This document shows, piece by piece, positions 1 through 13,749 of a DNA stretch of 64,000 bases (position 1 is its first letter; the number at the start of each line of letters is the position of its first letter). The notes under the pieces are model-generated. The model made no database searches, was not told the DNA's origin, and worked only from the letters and a program-made list of their open reading frames with translations. Origin of the DNA: Varroa destructor (lineage: Eukaryota > Arthropoda > Arachnida > Mesostigmata > Varroidae); assembly GCF_002443255.2 (NCBI RefSeq), contig NW_019211455.1:58027164-58091163 (forward strand). Reading direction: 5' to 3'. The position numbers and the translations under genes are program-made.

Positions 1-1654
1 TATTTTCTTTTAACTGTAAGATGACTATAATACTTAAACCGAGTGTGAATTTCTGCCTAGTAGTCGTTTTTATCATTCAAATGAAACTTTTGCCCAAATT
101 TTACTGATTCGACTTAGCAGTGAAAAATCACTCGGTTGAAATTGCGCTCAGATATTACACAGAACGCCATAGCTTAGGTCAGATTATACCGGTGATTCCC
201 AGATAGGGATTACTGTATGCCTTTGGATCTAGCGACAAAATGCTTTCAAGTATACGCTAACACATATCACTTGGGGTCGACCCCGGCAAACGTTTTCGCA
301 CATCGAACAATCAGCTGCGGGCTTTAAGATATCGAGCAATTTTTGGCAACGCATAAAATCACAGAGGCATATGTACGATGATGATGTTTTGGTTGGTTTC
401 TAGGGTTCACCTAGCGGAAATCTTCCTAAACAACGGAGATTCCCATACAATAGCAAATTTATGTAGAGGAATGGTGAAGAATAAATTCGTCTGCAAACAC
501 GTGCAACCAGTATAAACAAATATACCAGGATGACAATCAACATCGGCAGACTTGGGAAATTGGTGTGAAATAGGGTAACCCTTCACTGTACAGGCAACAC
601 TCATTGTTATAGTTTTAAGCGCACATTATTGGTTTAGGTTGAAGCTAGAGTCTACCAGAAATTGACTAGGTCGTCATCCCTCGAGAATGATGAAGCACAG
701 ACCTGACTGGTATCCTTTTTTAAACTGCTTTGAAAAAAAATTTTATGAGGAATTGAATTTATACGTTTAGATATTTTTTAACTAATTTGTGGGTTCAAAT
801 TGGTGAGAAATGTTATTTTCTATGCACCAATCTAACCAATTACGAGAAAAATCTAAATTACTCAATTTACAAAGGTTGCATGCAGTTAGCAACACTAAAA
901 TGTGCTACAATAGTGATACCACTCCAAATGCCATTGTCACACTTCCTTTAAATAAATGTATAATATTAAACGCATTTGAATAAGCTATGCATGAAAAACA
1001 GCCTAAATGGGATAATGTCGATGTACCTTGTAAAAAGTAATATTGCATTTTTGGTAGATACAATAGCACACTAAAAGACTTCAGAACTCCAATATCCTTA
1101 GAATTATTTTGTTATTTTAAAAGACTAATACTTACAAAGTCTTGAGAAATCGACAGATACCAATTCGGAATCAAAATGACCACACTGGTATGTAAAAAGC
1201 TTCGTGTAGCGCGGCTACTACTGGCTTACCACAATTTAAATGTAGGGTAAAACTATACATACATGTAACATATATTTACACTTTACTTCGGGAGACTTAT
1301 GAATCAGGTAGAATTGCTTACGTAAAACGAGGGTCCATATCGTTACGAATAGCTTCATAAAAACCTGAACATTTTGTTTGACTCAACAAATTAACTTGAC
1401 TCTTTATTAGGGAATAGTTGTGTTCAAGCCGCACCATGCGATCACTTCACAATTTCAAGGTGCCGATTAATTACTCGAAACATTCATTGCTTTACATCTT
1501 GGAGAAGCTGAGCGCGCATGCTCTTGATAACCGTTATTTCGTCTGTACTTCCTAAAATAGCTATCGTGTTTGTATATGAACGTAATTTCATACACACTGC
1601 TTATGTGTTGAAGATATACATAACCTTTAAAGCAAATGAGAATAGTTTGTTTAT

Positions 1655-4010
1655 AATACAAATTCAGATGAATCTTTTATTATTCTCTGGCAAGAACATT
1701 TGTTATTCATATTTCCCATTGATTTGCAATTATTCGCAGGCACAACTTTATTACTGGTTTCCTCTGAGTTCTCTTCTTTGTAGCCTCGCAAGCACAATTA
1801 ACTAAAAGTAGTTGAAGATTGCGGATGAGCGTTAGTTGTGTGCCGCTTTTTATCAATGGATAATGGCAGATTTGGCATCATGGCCTCTCAATGACGATAT
1901 ATAAAATACACACGTTACGCTGATAACAGTTACATCCAGTTTTTACTTTTCAGCCATTTCCTTGGAAGCGTCCTCATTACCTAAAGTGGCAAAATTTTTT
2001 TTTGAACTAGGGAATCAAACCCAAGCGTTTCTCTGGAAATGTTTCATTCTAAGAATGTTCAGAGTTGTGAAAATCTCATCTGTACTCAGAGTAGCAAGTA
2101 CAAGCCTCATCATAATCCAGCAGAACTAGATTCTCCTAATACGTTTTTTTTCTGTACGAATTTAGATGCGCAGTAACATGTAAAAAAAAACAATTAACAT
2201 GTAATTTACCTCAAATCGAGATAGAAATTCAGCAGTCACAAAGGCTACAATGTTCAATACACAAATGGAACTTTGAATTAACGCCTAATTGCAGCAAGCA
2301 AAAAGCATCCTTCTCTCATCATATCAGGATTTTTCTCTTGATATCATAATATCATATCGCAACACTATGTAGGCACTGCTAAATGTTAGGCGAACGTCGG
2401 AAATTGTCAACGTAAACACATACCAGCCTTTTAGAGGTCGATCAGTATTCAGGAACAGCTGTAAAGTATGAAGCTTGCGTCGGCTTGCAATGCATACAGA
2501 ATGCTCCGCACTAAAACAATATTGTGATTTGAAATGCAAATAAGATGTGCATATTACAATACAAATTCAGATGCATCTTTTCTTGCAAGCAAAAAATTCA
2601 TCGTATCCCCTTATTGTCCACATTACGTGTTCTAGGTCCGACTATTAGTACTAGTCTCCCCTGGATTCTCGTTCATCCGTTCTCAGGCGTTCGACCTCCA
2701 GTGATTCAGAGCTGTAGGAACTGAAGACCTTCGCAACCTTGCAGCTACATTGGAAAGTACAGAGTAGTTGAGGATTATGGATTAATGCTCATATTCATCA
2801 TAAGTGGAATATGGATTGGGTGTTCCTCAGTGTGCCGGTTTTTATGAATGGATTGTAGCAGGTTTTGATATCACGACTTCTCAATGAGATTCACCAGATC
2901 ATCATACATGAAAAATAGTGACACAAACGTAAATATGGAACTCGTACCTTTCGACATGGCCAGTTTTTAATTTTAGACACTGGCTCAAGGTGCCTTCATT
3001 ACCTGAAACGACAAAAATTATCGTTTTTGAACTAGAGAGCCAAACTTGAGCATTTCACCATCATAAAAGTTTTAGTTCAGAGTTGTGAAATTCTCATCTG
3101 TACTCAGAGTAGCAAGTACTAAAGATTCATCATAAACCCATAATACGAGATTTAGCTTAATATGTTTTTTACGGAGTAAAATGCACGATAACAAAAAGGA
3201 ACGTCTAAAAAAGTACTTTACCTTAAAACTATGTACACAACGATTGACTCCAGGTCAATGACGTGACGAGATAGAATGAGCAGTTACGGAAGCTACAGTA
3301 TTAAATACAAACGTAAATTTCAGTTAATGTCTAAAATATTAGCTAGTGAAAATCACCTTTCATGAACATGACATCAGAATTGTTTTATCATCCCTCCTCA
3401 GATAGCAAGTACTCTATAATAAAGTTGTCATCATGTAAGCATTACAACAATATCTGGCAAACAATGAATTCAGTGCGTACTTCTCGTCGGAGCTGTTCTA
3501 TGGAGCACATAGATAACACGCAACCACCAACGGGAGACGTTACTAAAAGCAAGCAGACAAGGATTCCTTAGTTGGCTATATCGTACGGTTATATGTGTGT
3601 TTTTGAGTAAAAATCACTGCGCGAAATCAGATTATTTCCCATTTAAAAATCAAAGGATTCATATGTCCCTATCTGAGAAAATCATCATCGACAACCACGC
3701 GGTATGACCAGCGTTATAGCAAGCAAAAGGTAATTTCGAAGACGTCAACATAAAAACACGAACCTTTCGGAGGTCGGTGTTTAGAAACAATTGTAAAGAG
3801 CGCTCCAAATCCTGTACCAGCTAGCAATCCATCCAGACTGCTTCGTACTGCAGCAACTTGCTGAATATGGGGGAATTTCAGGTTATTAAATCTAAAATCG
3901 TTCCCATAGAATTATTATAATATGACTTAAAAAATCTAGAAAATACGCTGTTTAATTCAGTGTTACTTCTACCCAAATATTAAATCATAGGATTCAGATG
4001 TCCCTATCTT
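1655..4010. repeat. Degenerate tandem duplication, about 1 kb unit
   Basis: Several blocks recur in the same order and orientation. Bases 2059-2101 and 3076-3120 are almost identical over more than 40 bases (shared core CTCATCTGTACTCAGAGTAG). Bases 1655-1678 match 2558-2582, 2415-2510 resembles 3755-3850, and 3655-3674 matches 3990-4010. Offsets between pairs range from about 0.3 to 1.3 kb, so copies have gained and lost sequence. Parts could be read as minus-strand exons, but the second copies carry length changes that break the frame. It may be a decayed tandem gene array or an unidentified repeat family. Confidence 0.6.
2424..2510 (-). CDS. Exon-like fragment in the duplicated region
   Basis: On the minus strand an 87-base open stretch of 28 codons lies between a TTTTAG acceptor and a GTATGTG donor. 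It reads with a natural-looking composition (A-E-H-S-V-C-I-A-S-R-R-K at its start). A related copy at about 3860-3755 has a length difference of 5 bases in the middle and stops early, so it would be a pseudo-exon. I do not recognise the product and could not find flanking exons. It may be the remnant of a duplicated gene or chance. Confidence 0.2.
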
Positions 4011-5711
4011 CGAATATCATCATGAAAACAGTTTAAAAAATTAACAATGAAACGCAAGAACGTGTGACAATTACCTTTGGTCTTCAGTTACGATTACCAC
4101 CTCGACGATCACACGCTGCATCGATAGCTACATCAGCATAGCACCTTCCAGTTAAACCTAAACATTCAAAGAAACTATTTATTTCTACACTACCTGAGTT
4201 AATTACCAAATTTCTTTAGGAGACTATCAGGCATAGGTTATCATCCTACTTCAGTAGTAGCAAGTAAGTCATCCTTTTAAGTAACGTAGATTGTCCGCTT
4301 CAATTTTAAATTCCTAGAGATCTAACTATAACGGCGTGTCAGGCCAATCCACTATTAATAATACTGACAGTACAATAGTCCTTTCAAGAACTCAGGACAT
4401 TTGTAAATTTGGAATCGCACTGTCTTACCAATCAATCGAAGTTTCATAATAATAAGGAATAACCAGACAGGTCATACAACGCGGTGAGCTTCTCGTATTG
4501 GGCATCGCTCAGTGTACGTAGGCCATCCCGAGGATTCAAATTGTGTGTACACAAATTCAACTTCAACTTATTATTAGGTTATTTCGGAAACTCTAATCAA
4601 GCCCAGAAACCAACTACTCAAATTGTCGTCTTTTAAATTGGCCATAGCGATGTACGACAACCAACACCATATCATGAATCACACCAAAAGGAACCTCACA
4701 CGGTTACCGTCGCTTCTTATACACGAAACCCTTCTTGGGAGAGGGCACCTGCTAAAACCCGGCGGCAAATTTTAAATATGGGCAAGGGCACTTTTCATTT
4801 TGTTCAAAAGTGCCAAATCACATCAGATCAGAGAACTACTTTCAAAGGATTTGTTTCTCACTTTTCTTCATAAGACATAATATTTTCTAGAAATAAAGCT
4901 TACTTTCAAATCAGTATAGCTATAATTGCAGTTGCTTAATTTGCAAGTATCCTAGAACTTATTGGGTTAATCCCAGTTCATTTTATTCTTTATAAATCAT
5001 ATATGTTGCTATGAGAATTGTCATATAAAGTACTTTATCATACACCTCTTGCCATTTCATGCCGTTATTATGAAATAAATATATCACAATGAGAAGATTA
5101 TATTTTTAAGTTTATATTGTTACTTTCATTAACGGTTGGTCATGGTTCTATACAAATATAGAACCATTATTTTCGAAAGCTCATACGAGTAATTTAGATA
5201 TACAGTACCTATCATAAAAGAACAAAAAATGCGCCACTGAAATATTTTCAAATACCAACGTTCATTTCGTGATTGACATGAAACCGTCGATCGTGATGCG
5301 CTTATGCTTCGTTTGAAGATCAATGTGTTACTACAGTGCTGTCATGAATCACTGCAATATTCGTAAGAAAACGTGCATTATGATTTAAATTTTTATTGAC
5401 ATATTAAAATGACGATAAGATTACATTCTTAGCGTCTGTGGTACCATCAGTGCGCCCAGCGTTATGGGCTCTCTTCAGCGTCGTGACACGTACGTGTATA
5501 CCGTTCGCGTGTTTATGTGTTCCTTGGGAGGGCTCCAATACAGGCATTTATGATATGTTGACAATATTATCTATTAGGCATTTTTTTGAGCTACATCGAG
5601 GCAAACAGAAATGATCCCGTTCACCTTCATAATTGTATTTGAAGTGCGGTTGAAGATTCGCGAGCAAGACGATATTCGGTTTTCGAAGTAATACATGCCT
5701 ATATTACGGTT

Positions 5712-5715
<4 letters not shown>

Positions 5716-5746
<31 letters not shown>

Positions 5747-5757
5747 ATATATATATA
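5716..5757. repeat. (AT)n microsatellite
   Basis: About 40 bases of alternating T and A, interrupted once by GTG. Confidence 0.95.
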
Positions 5758-8700
5758 AGTTAACTTACTTGAGATTAGAGCACGCCACATACACGTACAT
5801 GTATTGACATACATGTAACACATGCAAAACGTCTCGCGCAAAGTGATGCTTACGTAAAGGATGCTAGGAGGAAAATGAACACTTAGCGTTAATCAGCCAT
5901 ATTCTAGCTTGTCCAATAACCGCACAATGGCACGTTACTTGATTAAGTGATAGACGTATCGAGATCCACGTTTTAGCCGTTTGATGTCGATGAATTTGAA
6001 CATAATAGTCAAACAAAAACGTTTGCGTTTTTACTTAACTTAATAACAAACTGCAACAGCTAGTCGGTGAAAATCTAAGCCAACCGTTTAGGCCGCTGCA
6101 TTTGATTATAGGTTACATATATATGGAGTGCATTCACTTGAAAGATATTGCGATATTTACGAAATTTCTGTGAACGTTGCCCAAATCATAAAAAAACACC
6201 TACAAAATTTAATATGTGTTGACCAAACAATGCAAAATGATCTCAAGTCTAAACCAAAAATATATAACCTTTTATACTAACACATTTTAAATCAAGAAAA
6301 GCGAGGGCGGTAAATTGATTTTCGTCGTTTATACCCAAGATGGTGCCGGCTACGGTAAATACAAAGCAATTGAATTGACTATTGGCCATAATTAAGTAAA
6401 GACCAAATGAATAATAAGTTTATTTATTGAGGAGCTTGCCTCCACTGGCAAAACCTTCCTGGGTCTGAATGAAGTGCTTTCCGTTTCACACCCAATTCAA
6501 CACATAGCATATATATATATATATATTACTCTTTTTGTTGGAAATAACTCTATACTTTAAAATGTAAATGATGGATTTAGAATAGAGGAAAAAATTGTTT
6601 TCCAGTATCGAATTTCCTCCGAGAAATAACTGCTGCCTGACACACACACCGTTGAGCTAAGTAAAAAAAGCTTTGTTATTGAACTTATAGTCGACTGTGG
6701 TAGAGACAGAAAGTAATAGGATGAAAAATGAGCTCAGACTGTAGACAAGCATGTTTAACTGGTTTTGACTCTGTTAGAATATCGTGATTTCGGCTACCTA
6801 ATGGCTTTTAAAAATCAATTGCATCACACGCTTCCATTATTATTCCTTATATTAAATTTGATCATAGGTTAATTGTTTGATTATTAATGGATATGTTTCG
6901 TATATGAGAAAAAAAAACTACTAAAAACGATTGAAATGCTAGAATAAGCATCGAGGTCCTTGTTGCCGGTTTTCAAATTGGAAATGTTAGTCCATTTAAT
7001 TTAGTCTTGCAAGAAAATGTCGATGATACAGCGATAAATTAGAAAATAATTAGAATAAGAACAAATAGAATATTAGAAAACACAATGTTATTCAAAGCTG
7101 AGTGCCGTTGCCCCCAATGATAGCCTCTGTTCTATAAACGATGCTCGTTATGCAGGCAGCAATACGGTGTTTCATGCTGGGAAGTTGCGGGCTGAAGCAA
7201 TACTTAACGGCAAAACCGGGCGTGAAAATAAAAACGTTTATTTAATTGGTAGGCCGCCCCTTTAAGTGTAGCAAGAATTATTGAAGATGTTTTAGAGTAC
7301 ACTTAACTCACTGCACTCTGTCCACACTTCTAGTGACAGATCCAGCGAATATCTTGGCACCAACTAAAGAAGTTCATTCTCAAAGTTACAGGTCTTATTT
7401 TGACCTCACGTGGTAGCCATGGGACGTCTGTGTACGACGCTTCATCACAAATATCTTTGGATCCAAATAAACCCACATAAACTAAATTGTAATAATACTA
7501 AGCTATAGAGAAATACACTAAGCATGAAACGGAGCAATAATGTACATTAATGATATAGAAAGTAACTCGTACAGCCATTTCTTTGGTATCTGGTCAGAAA
7601 GGATGTCCATGCGTTCGTTGCCCCCTTGAAACGAAATATAAACGTATGCATAAACAACTTACTTTGACGGAAAATAGCAAGCAGTGAAGTAATGAGTGTA
7701 TTTTAAATGAATCCTACACATAGGAAACATGAGCATAGGAAATAATGCGATAATCGTCGCCGCCTAAACCCTCGAAATAGGTCCAAACACAGACCATCGA
7801 GCCCTACAGGCAGGCTACCGGTTTGATTCCACGCGGTACTCCTATATCTAGCTAACTCGATAACTATAGGCCAAATGATTATGATCTCTAGAATAACGTA
7901 AATTTTAAGATATATGTCCTAATATTTTCTGTCTATAATGAATATCGTTGAGCACAATACGTTTATAATAAACTTCAGTTGAAAAACGGGTCTATCGAGG
8001 CAGGCTTTGACCATCCAGGGCTACCATTGGTATCTGCGCCGTACATGTCTGAAGTGAGCTCACAGGAATAAGTGCAACTATTGCGATATTGAAATGATGT
8101 GGCTGCCCTGCTCCATAATTAGAAAACGTTTCTAACAAGTGAAGTATTGTACAGTAAGGGAAAACAATGAAGGTGACTTAGTTGAGTCCTATAAAAATGA
8201 GCCTAAAAAGTGTGATACGACCGTTTTTCCACAGGCGATTTTATATTCTAAAATTGCGACATGAATTTATCGTTAAGCAACAGATTCCCTGTTAGTTTCC
8301 TAAATAATGCGATATTAAACTATGGAGGTTTTGGTTCGCTTAATGCGGTGCCTTTTTGTTCTATGCTTTTAATATCTAAAACGGCATATGCCTTCATCGA
8401 CGGATTTGGTCAAGTGAACCGAACATCGCACTCGCGGTGTCCGCCAAGAAGCTCTCCTAACTCAAGCTTTGCCTAGCAGCGTATGAACGACGGCAGAATT
8501 CAAAATGGCCAAACTGAATGCTCAATATGAAACATCACGGTCATTTTTTCAAAACAAACGTTCTTTCAATATTATTGCAAATGAACTAAGTAGATAAGCG
8601 GTGTTTATTATGCTCTGCTATTTTATTGGTGATCTACACGCAACAACGAAACAAAAAGAACTTATTCGAATCATACATCGTAAGTTATTACATGTAAATA

Positions 8701-8770
8701 TCGTCCTAGCGAAGTAATAGGACAAATATTTAACCGTGCCCAGTTTTGATGCTTTTGGTATGTTTAGACC

Positions 8771-8800
8771 GCTGCTGCTGCTGCTGCCGCCGCCGCCGCG
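8771..8800. repeat. Compound (GCT)n(GCC)n trinucleotide repeat
   Basis: Six GCT-type triplets run directly into about four GCC triplets in an otherwise AT-rich region. No coding context is supported. Confidence 0.9.
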
Positions 8801-9095
8801 TGCGAAATGTTCTAGGCATTCTAAGAGCACGCTTAAATTTCTTAGTCACTGCAGATATTGTTTTTTGTCAATTGTCAATATCCATTGTACGTATTCACTG
8901 CAACTAATAAATTTTGTAAAAAAGGCACGACGTCCGATGGAAAAGTTTTGTTTGCCTTCAAAATATGGCCATCTACCCATTTAAGGTAAGACTCCATGGT
9001 GGTTCTAACCCCACAACCACCAACATGTAAAAAAATCTTTGCAGTTCAGGGGACTGCGGTGGAAATGAAATTATTACATATATATATACATATAC

Positions 9096-9195
9096 NNNNN
9101 NNNNNNNNNNNNNNNNNNNNNNNNNNNNNNNNNNNNNNNNNNNNNNNNNNNNNNNNNNNNNNNNNNNNNNNNNNNNNNNNNNNNNNNNNNNNNNN
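9096..9195. other. Assembly gap (100 N)
   Basis: Exactly 100 undetermined bases, the conventional length for a scaffold gap of unknown size. The left flank ends in an AT dinucleotide run, a likely cause of the break. Nothing should be inferred across it, and distances spanning it are not reliable. Confidence 0.99.
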
Positions 9196-10392
9196 TTCTT
9201 AGTTAGTTAATATATATACAATTCAATATTGAATAGTAAGCATTATTACAAATGTTGATAGGTTCATTACATGTTTGATTAAAAACGCTTGTTTGATAGC
9301 TCACTTAAATATGCCTTTTTCATAGATTTACACCGTACAGTATCAATCATTTGACGGGAAAAAAATCATAAAAAGTGTCAGCAGCGTTGGATAATAATAA
9401 ATAATAGTTGGATGTCCTTGCGCATTGCAAACAGTGCTTAGTTTCCACCCGTAAATTTGCTCGGATAGATATACAGACTATAATATATCGGTGTCAAGGA
9501 GCCTCAGCCAGCGTTTCCAGGAGGTACACCCATTACATACATTCACTTATATGTATTGATTCGAGATATATACTCAATAATTACCGTTTATCCTAGGGTA
9601 TACGGTTTACCATCTATGATTACATCTGCCTTTCTCAATTGCTAAGTAATTCAAAAAAAGTTCAATGAAGATAATTTTGACAAAAGAAATTAAAGCAAGT
9701 ATTACACTGTTCGCCTAAGAGAGTGCGCATTGAAGGACTTTACGGAGTACTATGAAAAAAGTGGTTTTCAACTAAGGAAGAAGATGTATCTTACGAAACA
9801 AAGAAGTTCCCTGAGTGGGAAAACACAGTGCGAACTTAAGGTAAGGCCGATGAGGAAAAAATAACCGCATCATTGCGAAATAGCGATTATCGTAAGTATT
9901 TTCCCTATAATCCTTGTTGATAGAATTTCCAGTAATTCTCTCCGCCAAACGTAACTCGCACAACAAAAGCTCGAGATATATAATCACATAAAGTAGAAAA
10001 TGGTTTTCTTATGCGTAATTGCAAAAATGTAAGCAACTTAAATTTACCATCGTTACGTTTCTGACGTTATTTATTTGAATACCATTTTCCAGGCTTTTGA
10101 CGCTACCTATAAAATGTCTGAGGTTGTTGTATATTTATTGACAGGTGCGCATAGGCAGCCTATTTGTTTTCTAGACAATATTGGAGAGCCAATCTCTTTT
10201 CGTTTCGATATCTAGGTCCTTTGGTCATGCAGCAAAGCTTTCCGGTTCATATTATCAACTCAGCCAAGAGAAAATCTATTCCTTTACGAACCGTATAAAA
10301 AGCGTTCACTCAGATAGTTTCATCAGCTAACCGTTTCTGTTTTAGTGATACAGTCATATATCTATCTGCAGCAGATTTCAGCAGGGGTACGG

Positions 10393-10398
10393 TTTATT
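10393..10398 (-). terminator. Polyadenylation signal AATAAA for the lipocalin gene
   Basis: The minus strand reads AATAAA about 150 bases after the lipocalin stop codon (10550), a normal 3' UTR distance. It is the first such hexamer I noticed downstream. Confidence 0.5.
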
Positions 10399-10549
10399 TA
10401 CTATTACCTTCAGTTTCTCTTTCGTTCATTATCAAATTGAAATCGTGTAATGTATTGCCTACGCAAGAATACTACTACCTACATGCGGACTTGAATAACA
10501 TCGAAAAACTTGGTATGTGATGCTCAACTAGCCCTTTTGCGGATCTTTC

Positions 10550-13500
10550 TTAAGGAAGGTAAAACTTCTGTTCATTTGGACAGTTGGTCTGATTCACTGC
10601 ATGGAGAGAATAGGTGACCTTGTTATTCTTGAAGATCTCGTCTGCGCGGCTGTCGTACTTCTCGACGTGATCGACGCTGCGGCCCCCGTAATAATACACG
10701 TCTGCGTAAATGGAGAAGAAAAAAGACTGAATAAATGTATGTTCACTCTCTGCTGACGATATCAGGCTACGTACCTTCTGCGTCTCTCATCTGATTGAAA
10801 CAAACATTTAAATGTTAAAAATGAGTAGCCATTATATGATAAGGACGGATTTTATATTTGGGGATTCAATTCTTAATATATGATTCGGTAACAACAGTAC
10901 TTCGTGAGCATGTTTTTCAAAGAAGTTTTTAAATTTCATCTAGGGAAAGGCCCTAAACATTCTCCTAGAAAAATGGTCAATGTAATTTTTCTTAAGGAAC
11001 ATCGAGATAAAAATTGTCTCCATTGTCTCTTGTAAGTGTGAGCTTCATGTTCAAGGTAAAAACGAAACGTTAAATACGTTATTGTTTGTAATGGTTAAGC
11101 GCTATTTTGTACGACATGTTATGAGTTTTGTGGGCTTTTTAATTGCCCATAAAGCGATTATGGGTTTTCGCCACTATCATTTAAGGAACATTCAGTAAAA
11201 CTGGTTGTTTCTTTTCCGAGTAATATATTTGTCTCTTGCCAAGTCGGATACGGCCTACTCTGTTTACCCTAGGAATTACCTTTGGACCCCAACCTGACGC
11301 GTAAAACCACGTAGTTTTCGTAGTCGGTGTCAAGGATAGTTAAAGCAACGGTGTGTGCTGCAATATTTCATACGAAAAATTAAAAACTGTCATAGTATAT
11401 TATCTCTAAAGATTAGGCATCCAATTGTCAGTGGTTTTGCATGAGCTTCTCGTGCACGCACGTACCGCGGCTGAGGCAAGCCTGCTTATATCAGACGCAG
11501 AGCGCATTTTATATTCATGTATATATATATATATATTCGTGTATATAGCTCCCTCTGAGTATACGGTCCATCTAGTTCATAGGACTATATTTAGGTAGGG
11601 TTGGACAACACTGTCTGCTAAAAAAAAGTAATTGTCGAACTTATAATCTATACTATATATTAACAAAGATCTATAGAGCAATTTGACTTAACTGCAGAAT
11701 GCTGAGTAAAAGCTTACTAGGCTTAAGATATCATCGAAAACATTATTATAAGTACTATTGAACTAACCGTCATTGGCAAACAGGAACTTCGCCTTAACAG
11801 AGCGATCGTCAATTATCTCCATTATTTGCGTACCGGGTTTGCTTCTGAAAGATTATTTATTATATGATTATTATAGAAGGACGTTAATTTTTTATCTTAA
11901 AACTTTAAAAAAAAAAAAAAAAGAAGCTGCCGTACCACAACAGAAAAACCTTCTAGAGAAAGAAAGCTCGTTACTTCTAACGCCATTATTCGACATGTCA
12001 CATGACTTTTGTAAACAACGAAGAAATACCTTTCGAAGAAAGGTTTTTACTTTGTTGTTTACTGAGAAACTGTAGATTTCTCATCAAATATGACTCTCAC
12101 TTTCGAACACTAAGTCGGATGAGAGCGCTATTGTTGTTGGTTGTTGTTTCCCTTTCAGCACTTATTAGACGGACCCGTATGTGTTGACTTGATTACAAGA
12201 AATTAAACGAAGTTAAGACGTAGGTACCGTTTCATACTACTGTCAACATAAGTACCCACTCGTATCGCAACGGTTTTCTTATTGACAGACTAAGTCCCCC
12301 GGAACCGTTTTCCTTCAGTTCCGCAGATCGTTAGCAGCGCTAGTTGTTAGAAGAGAAACTGCGTTATTTTTACAAGAGGTAAAGAGGCTGTTACGGCGAT
12401 TTAAAGCCGACAAAGCTTGTCAAATTTCAATCGGGTCATGCATTTCCGAGATATGTTTATCTGAAAGCCGCAGCAAATGTTTACGCCTTTGGACATTGTT
12501 TACTTGACAATCTGGGAATACACGTTTGCAAGGCACGAGCCAGGGGGTGCGCTCACATACTCGGAATTGATCCATGTCAAGCTAATGCGATATCTATCGC
12601 CTCCTTTTGATTCAAACAGCATTCGCGCGCAGTGAGGTGATTCCCATAGGGCTCCAGTCCGCTTCCACGCGTACCACCAGCCTGTGAACTTAAGCGTTGC
12701 GAGAACATTTCAAATCGTACATTTAATAAATAGCACCACTGTTAACAACTTACTATTGACTTTTCATGCATACGATATTGACTAAAAGACTGGAGAGCTA
12801 AAGTCCTTTTTCTAATTTCTGATCTAACCCGCAGTAGAGTGTAAAGCTAGGGGCAAATCATAAATTATCACAGTAACGAAGAATCCAGCGTAACACGTTA
12901 CAGAATTATTTTAGGTTAGATAGGAATTTCACTACAAGCTGTCAACCGTTCGGCCTATTTTGACAGGTTAGACCTACAGATCCTCGTAACTATAGGTACT
13001 GAGCAAATTTAGCACTACGCTCGACGATCTAGCAAGCACCCATGCAAAGCATTTTGGTGCCATCTTAAGATGATGTTTGAGAAAATGCCCCAGAAGAGCC
13101 TTGCGGTACAATAATGGTAGGTTTTCTGCCAACATGCCACATTGACGATGGGCCGCCGAACGTACACTATAATTATTACTATTAGAAACAATTTAATAGG
13201 CGTCTGAGTCTGTCATCGAAGTCTGAAGCGAAATCAAGTAACAATAGCCTATCGCAACGTCTTTCTTGTGTGATAAGGGCTTCCAGAGGAACTTCCATAG
13301 GAGCACAGAAGTGATACTATATCGGCAAACGTATACACCGCATTTAGTCTGCTTATAATACACTGAGTCAGGAGCGTACACTGGCCAACCTAAGATCCGA
13401 AGCGTCTCACATAACATATCGATCTGATTTCTGTGTGAATATCTGAATTCTTTTAGGGAGAGACCAAAATTCGCGGCCTCAGGTCCCGCCAACAACATCT

Positions 13501-13705
13501 ACTACGCAATTTGTGTCATTTGAAAAAAAAAAAGCTATTTAAAAAATGGGATAAATATGCTTACTTGGTCTGGCTCCATATCAGACATGGGTTTAGCTAG
13601 ATTTTCTGCGTTGCCTATAATCGGTAAACGGAAAATGACAATTAGTACCGTAAATAAGCCAAGCAGCGGATCCGTTTTACCACACATGCTTGTGGCAGGC
13701 TTCAT
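10550..13705 (-). CDS. Secreted lipocalin, complete six-exon gene
   Basis: Extracellular small-ligand carrier of the calycin fold. Coding exons on the minus strand are 13705-13565, 13498-13390, 12681-12504, 11844-11768, 11357-11280 and 10701-10550. All junctions are GT/AG and phases match (0,1,2,1,1), giving 244 residues. Residues 1-33 form a signal peptide with hydrophobic core LLGLFTVLIVIF. The first lipocalin motif G-x-W is G84-W85-W86 (GWWYAWKRTG), and the second is T179-D180-Y181 in ILDTDYENY. Cysteines at about 77, 101, 133 and 235 could make two disulfides, and NQT near 232 is a possible glycosylation site. The start at 13705 is chosen for its AAAATG context; ATGs at 13747 and 13687 are also in frame. 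Intron 1 is only 66 bases, so the exon 2 acceptor is the least certain junction. Family assignment is firm; ligand and orthology are unknown. Length suits arthropod (ApoD-like or tick-type) lipocalins. Confidence 0.85.
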
Positions 13706-13749
13706 TTTTGGCCAGTCACCTAAGCATTTAGCGAATATCTCACACATGC

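Larger units (their letters stand above)
4300..9095. other. AT-rich stretch without confident gene
   Basis: No exon chain could be built here. Short open, exon-like pieces occur on the minus strand, for example 4430-4560, where a frame starting N-P-R-D-G-L-R-T-L is open between weak splice sites. Microsatellites lie at 5716-5757 and 6511-6526. At 8771-8800 a compound (GCT)n(GCC)n run makes Leu/Pro- or Ser/Gly-rich chance ORFs. Confidence 0.5.

Noticed and set aside
2008..2025. T-loop-like sequence suggesting a tRNA on the minus strand
   Set aside because: No full T stem, no anticodon arm and no acceptor stem can be formed around it.
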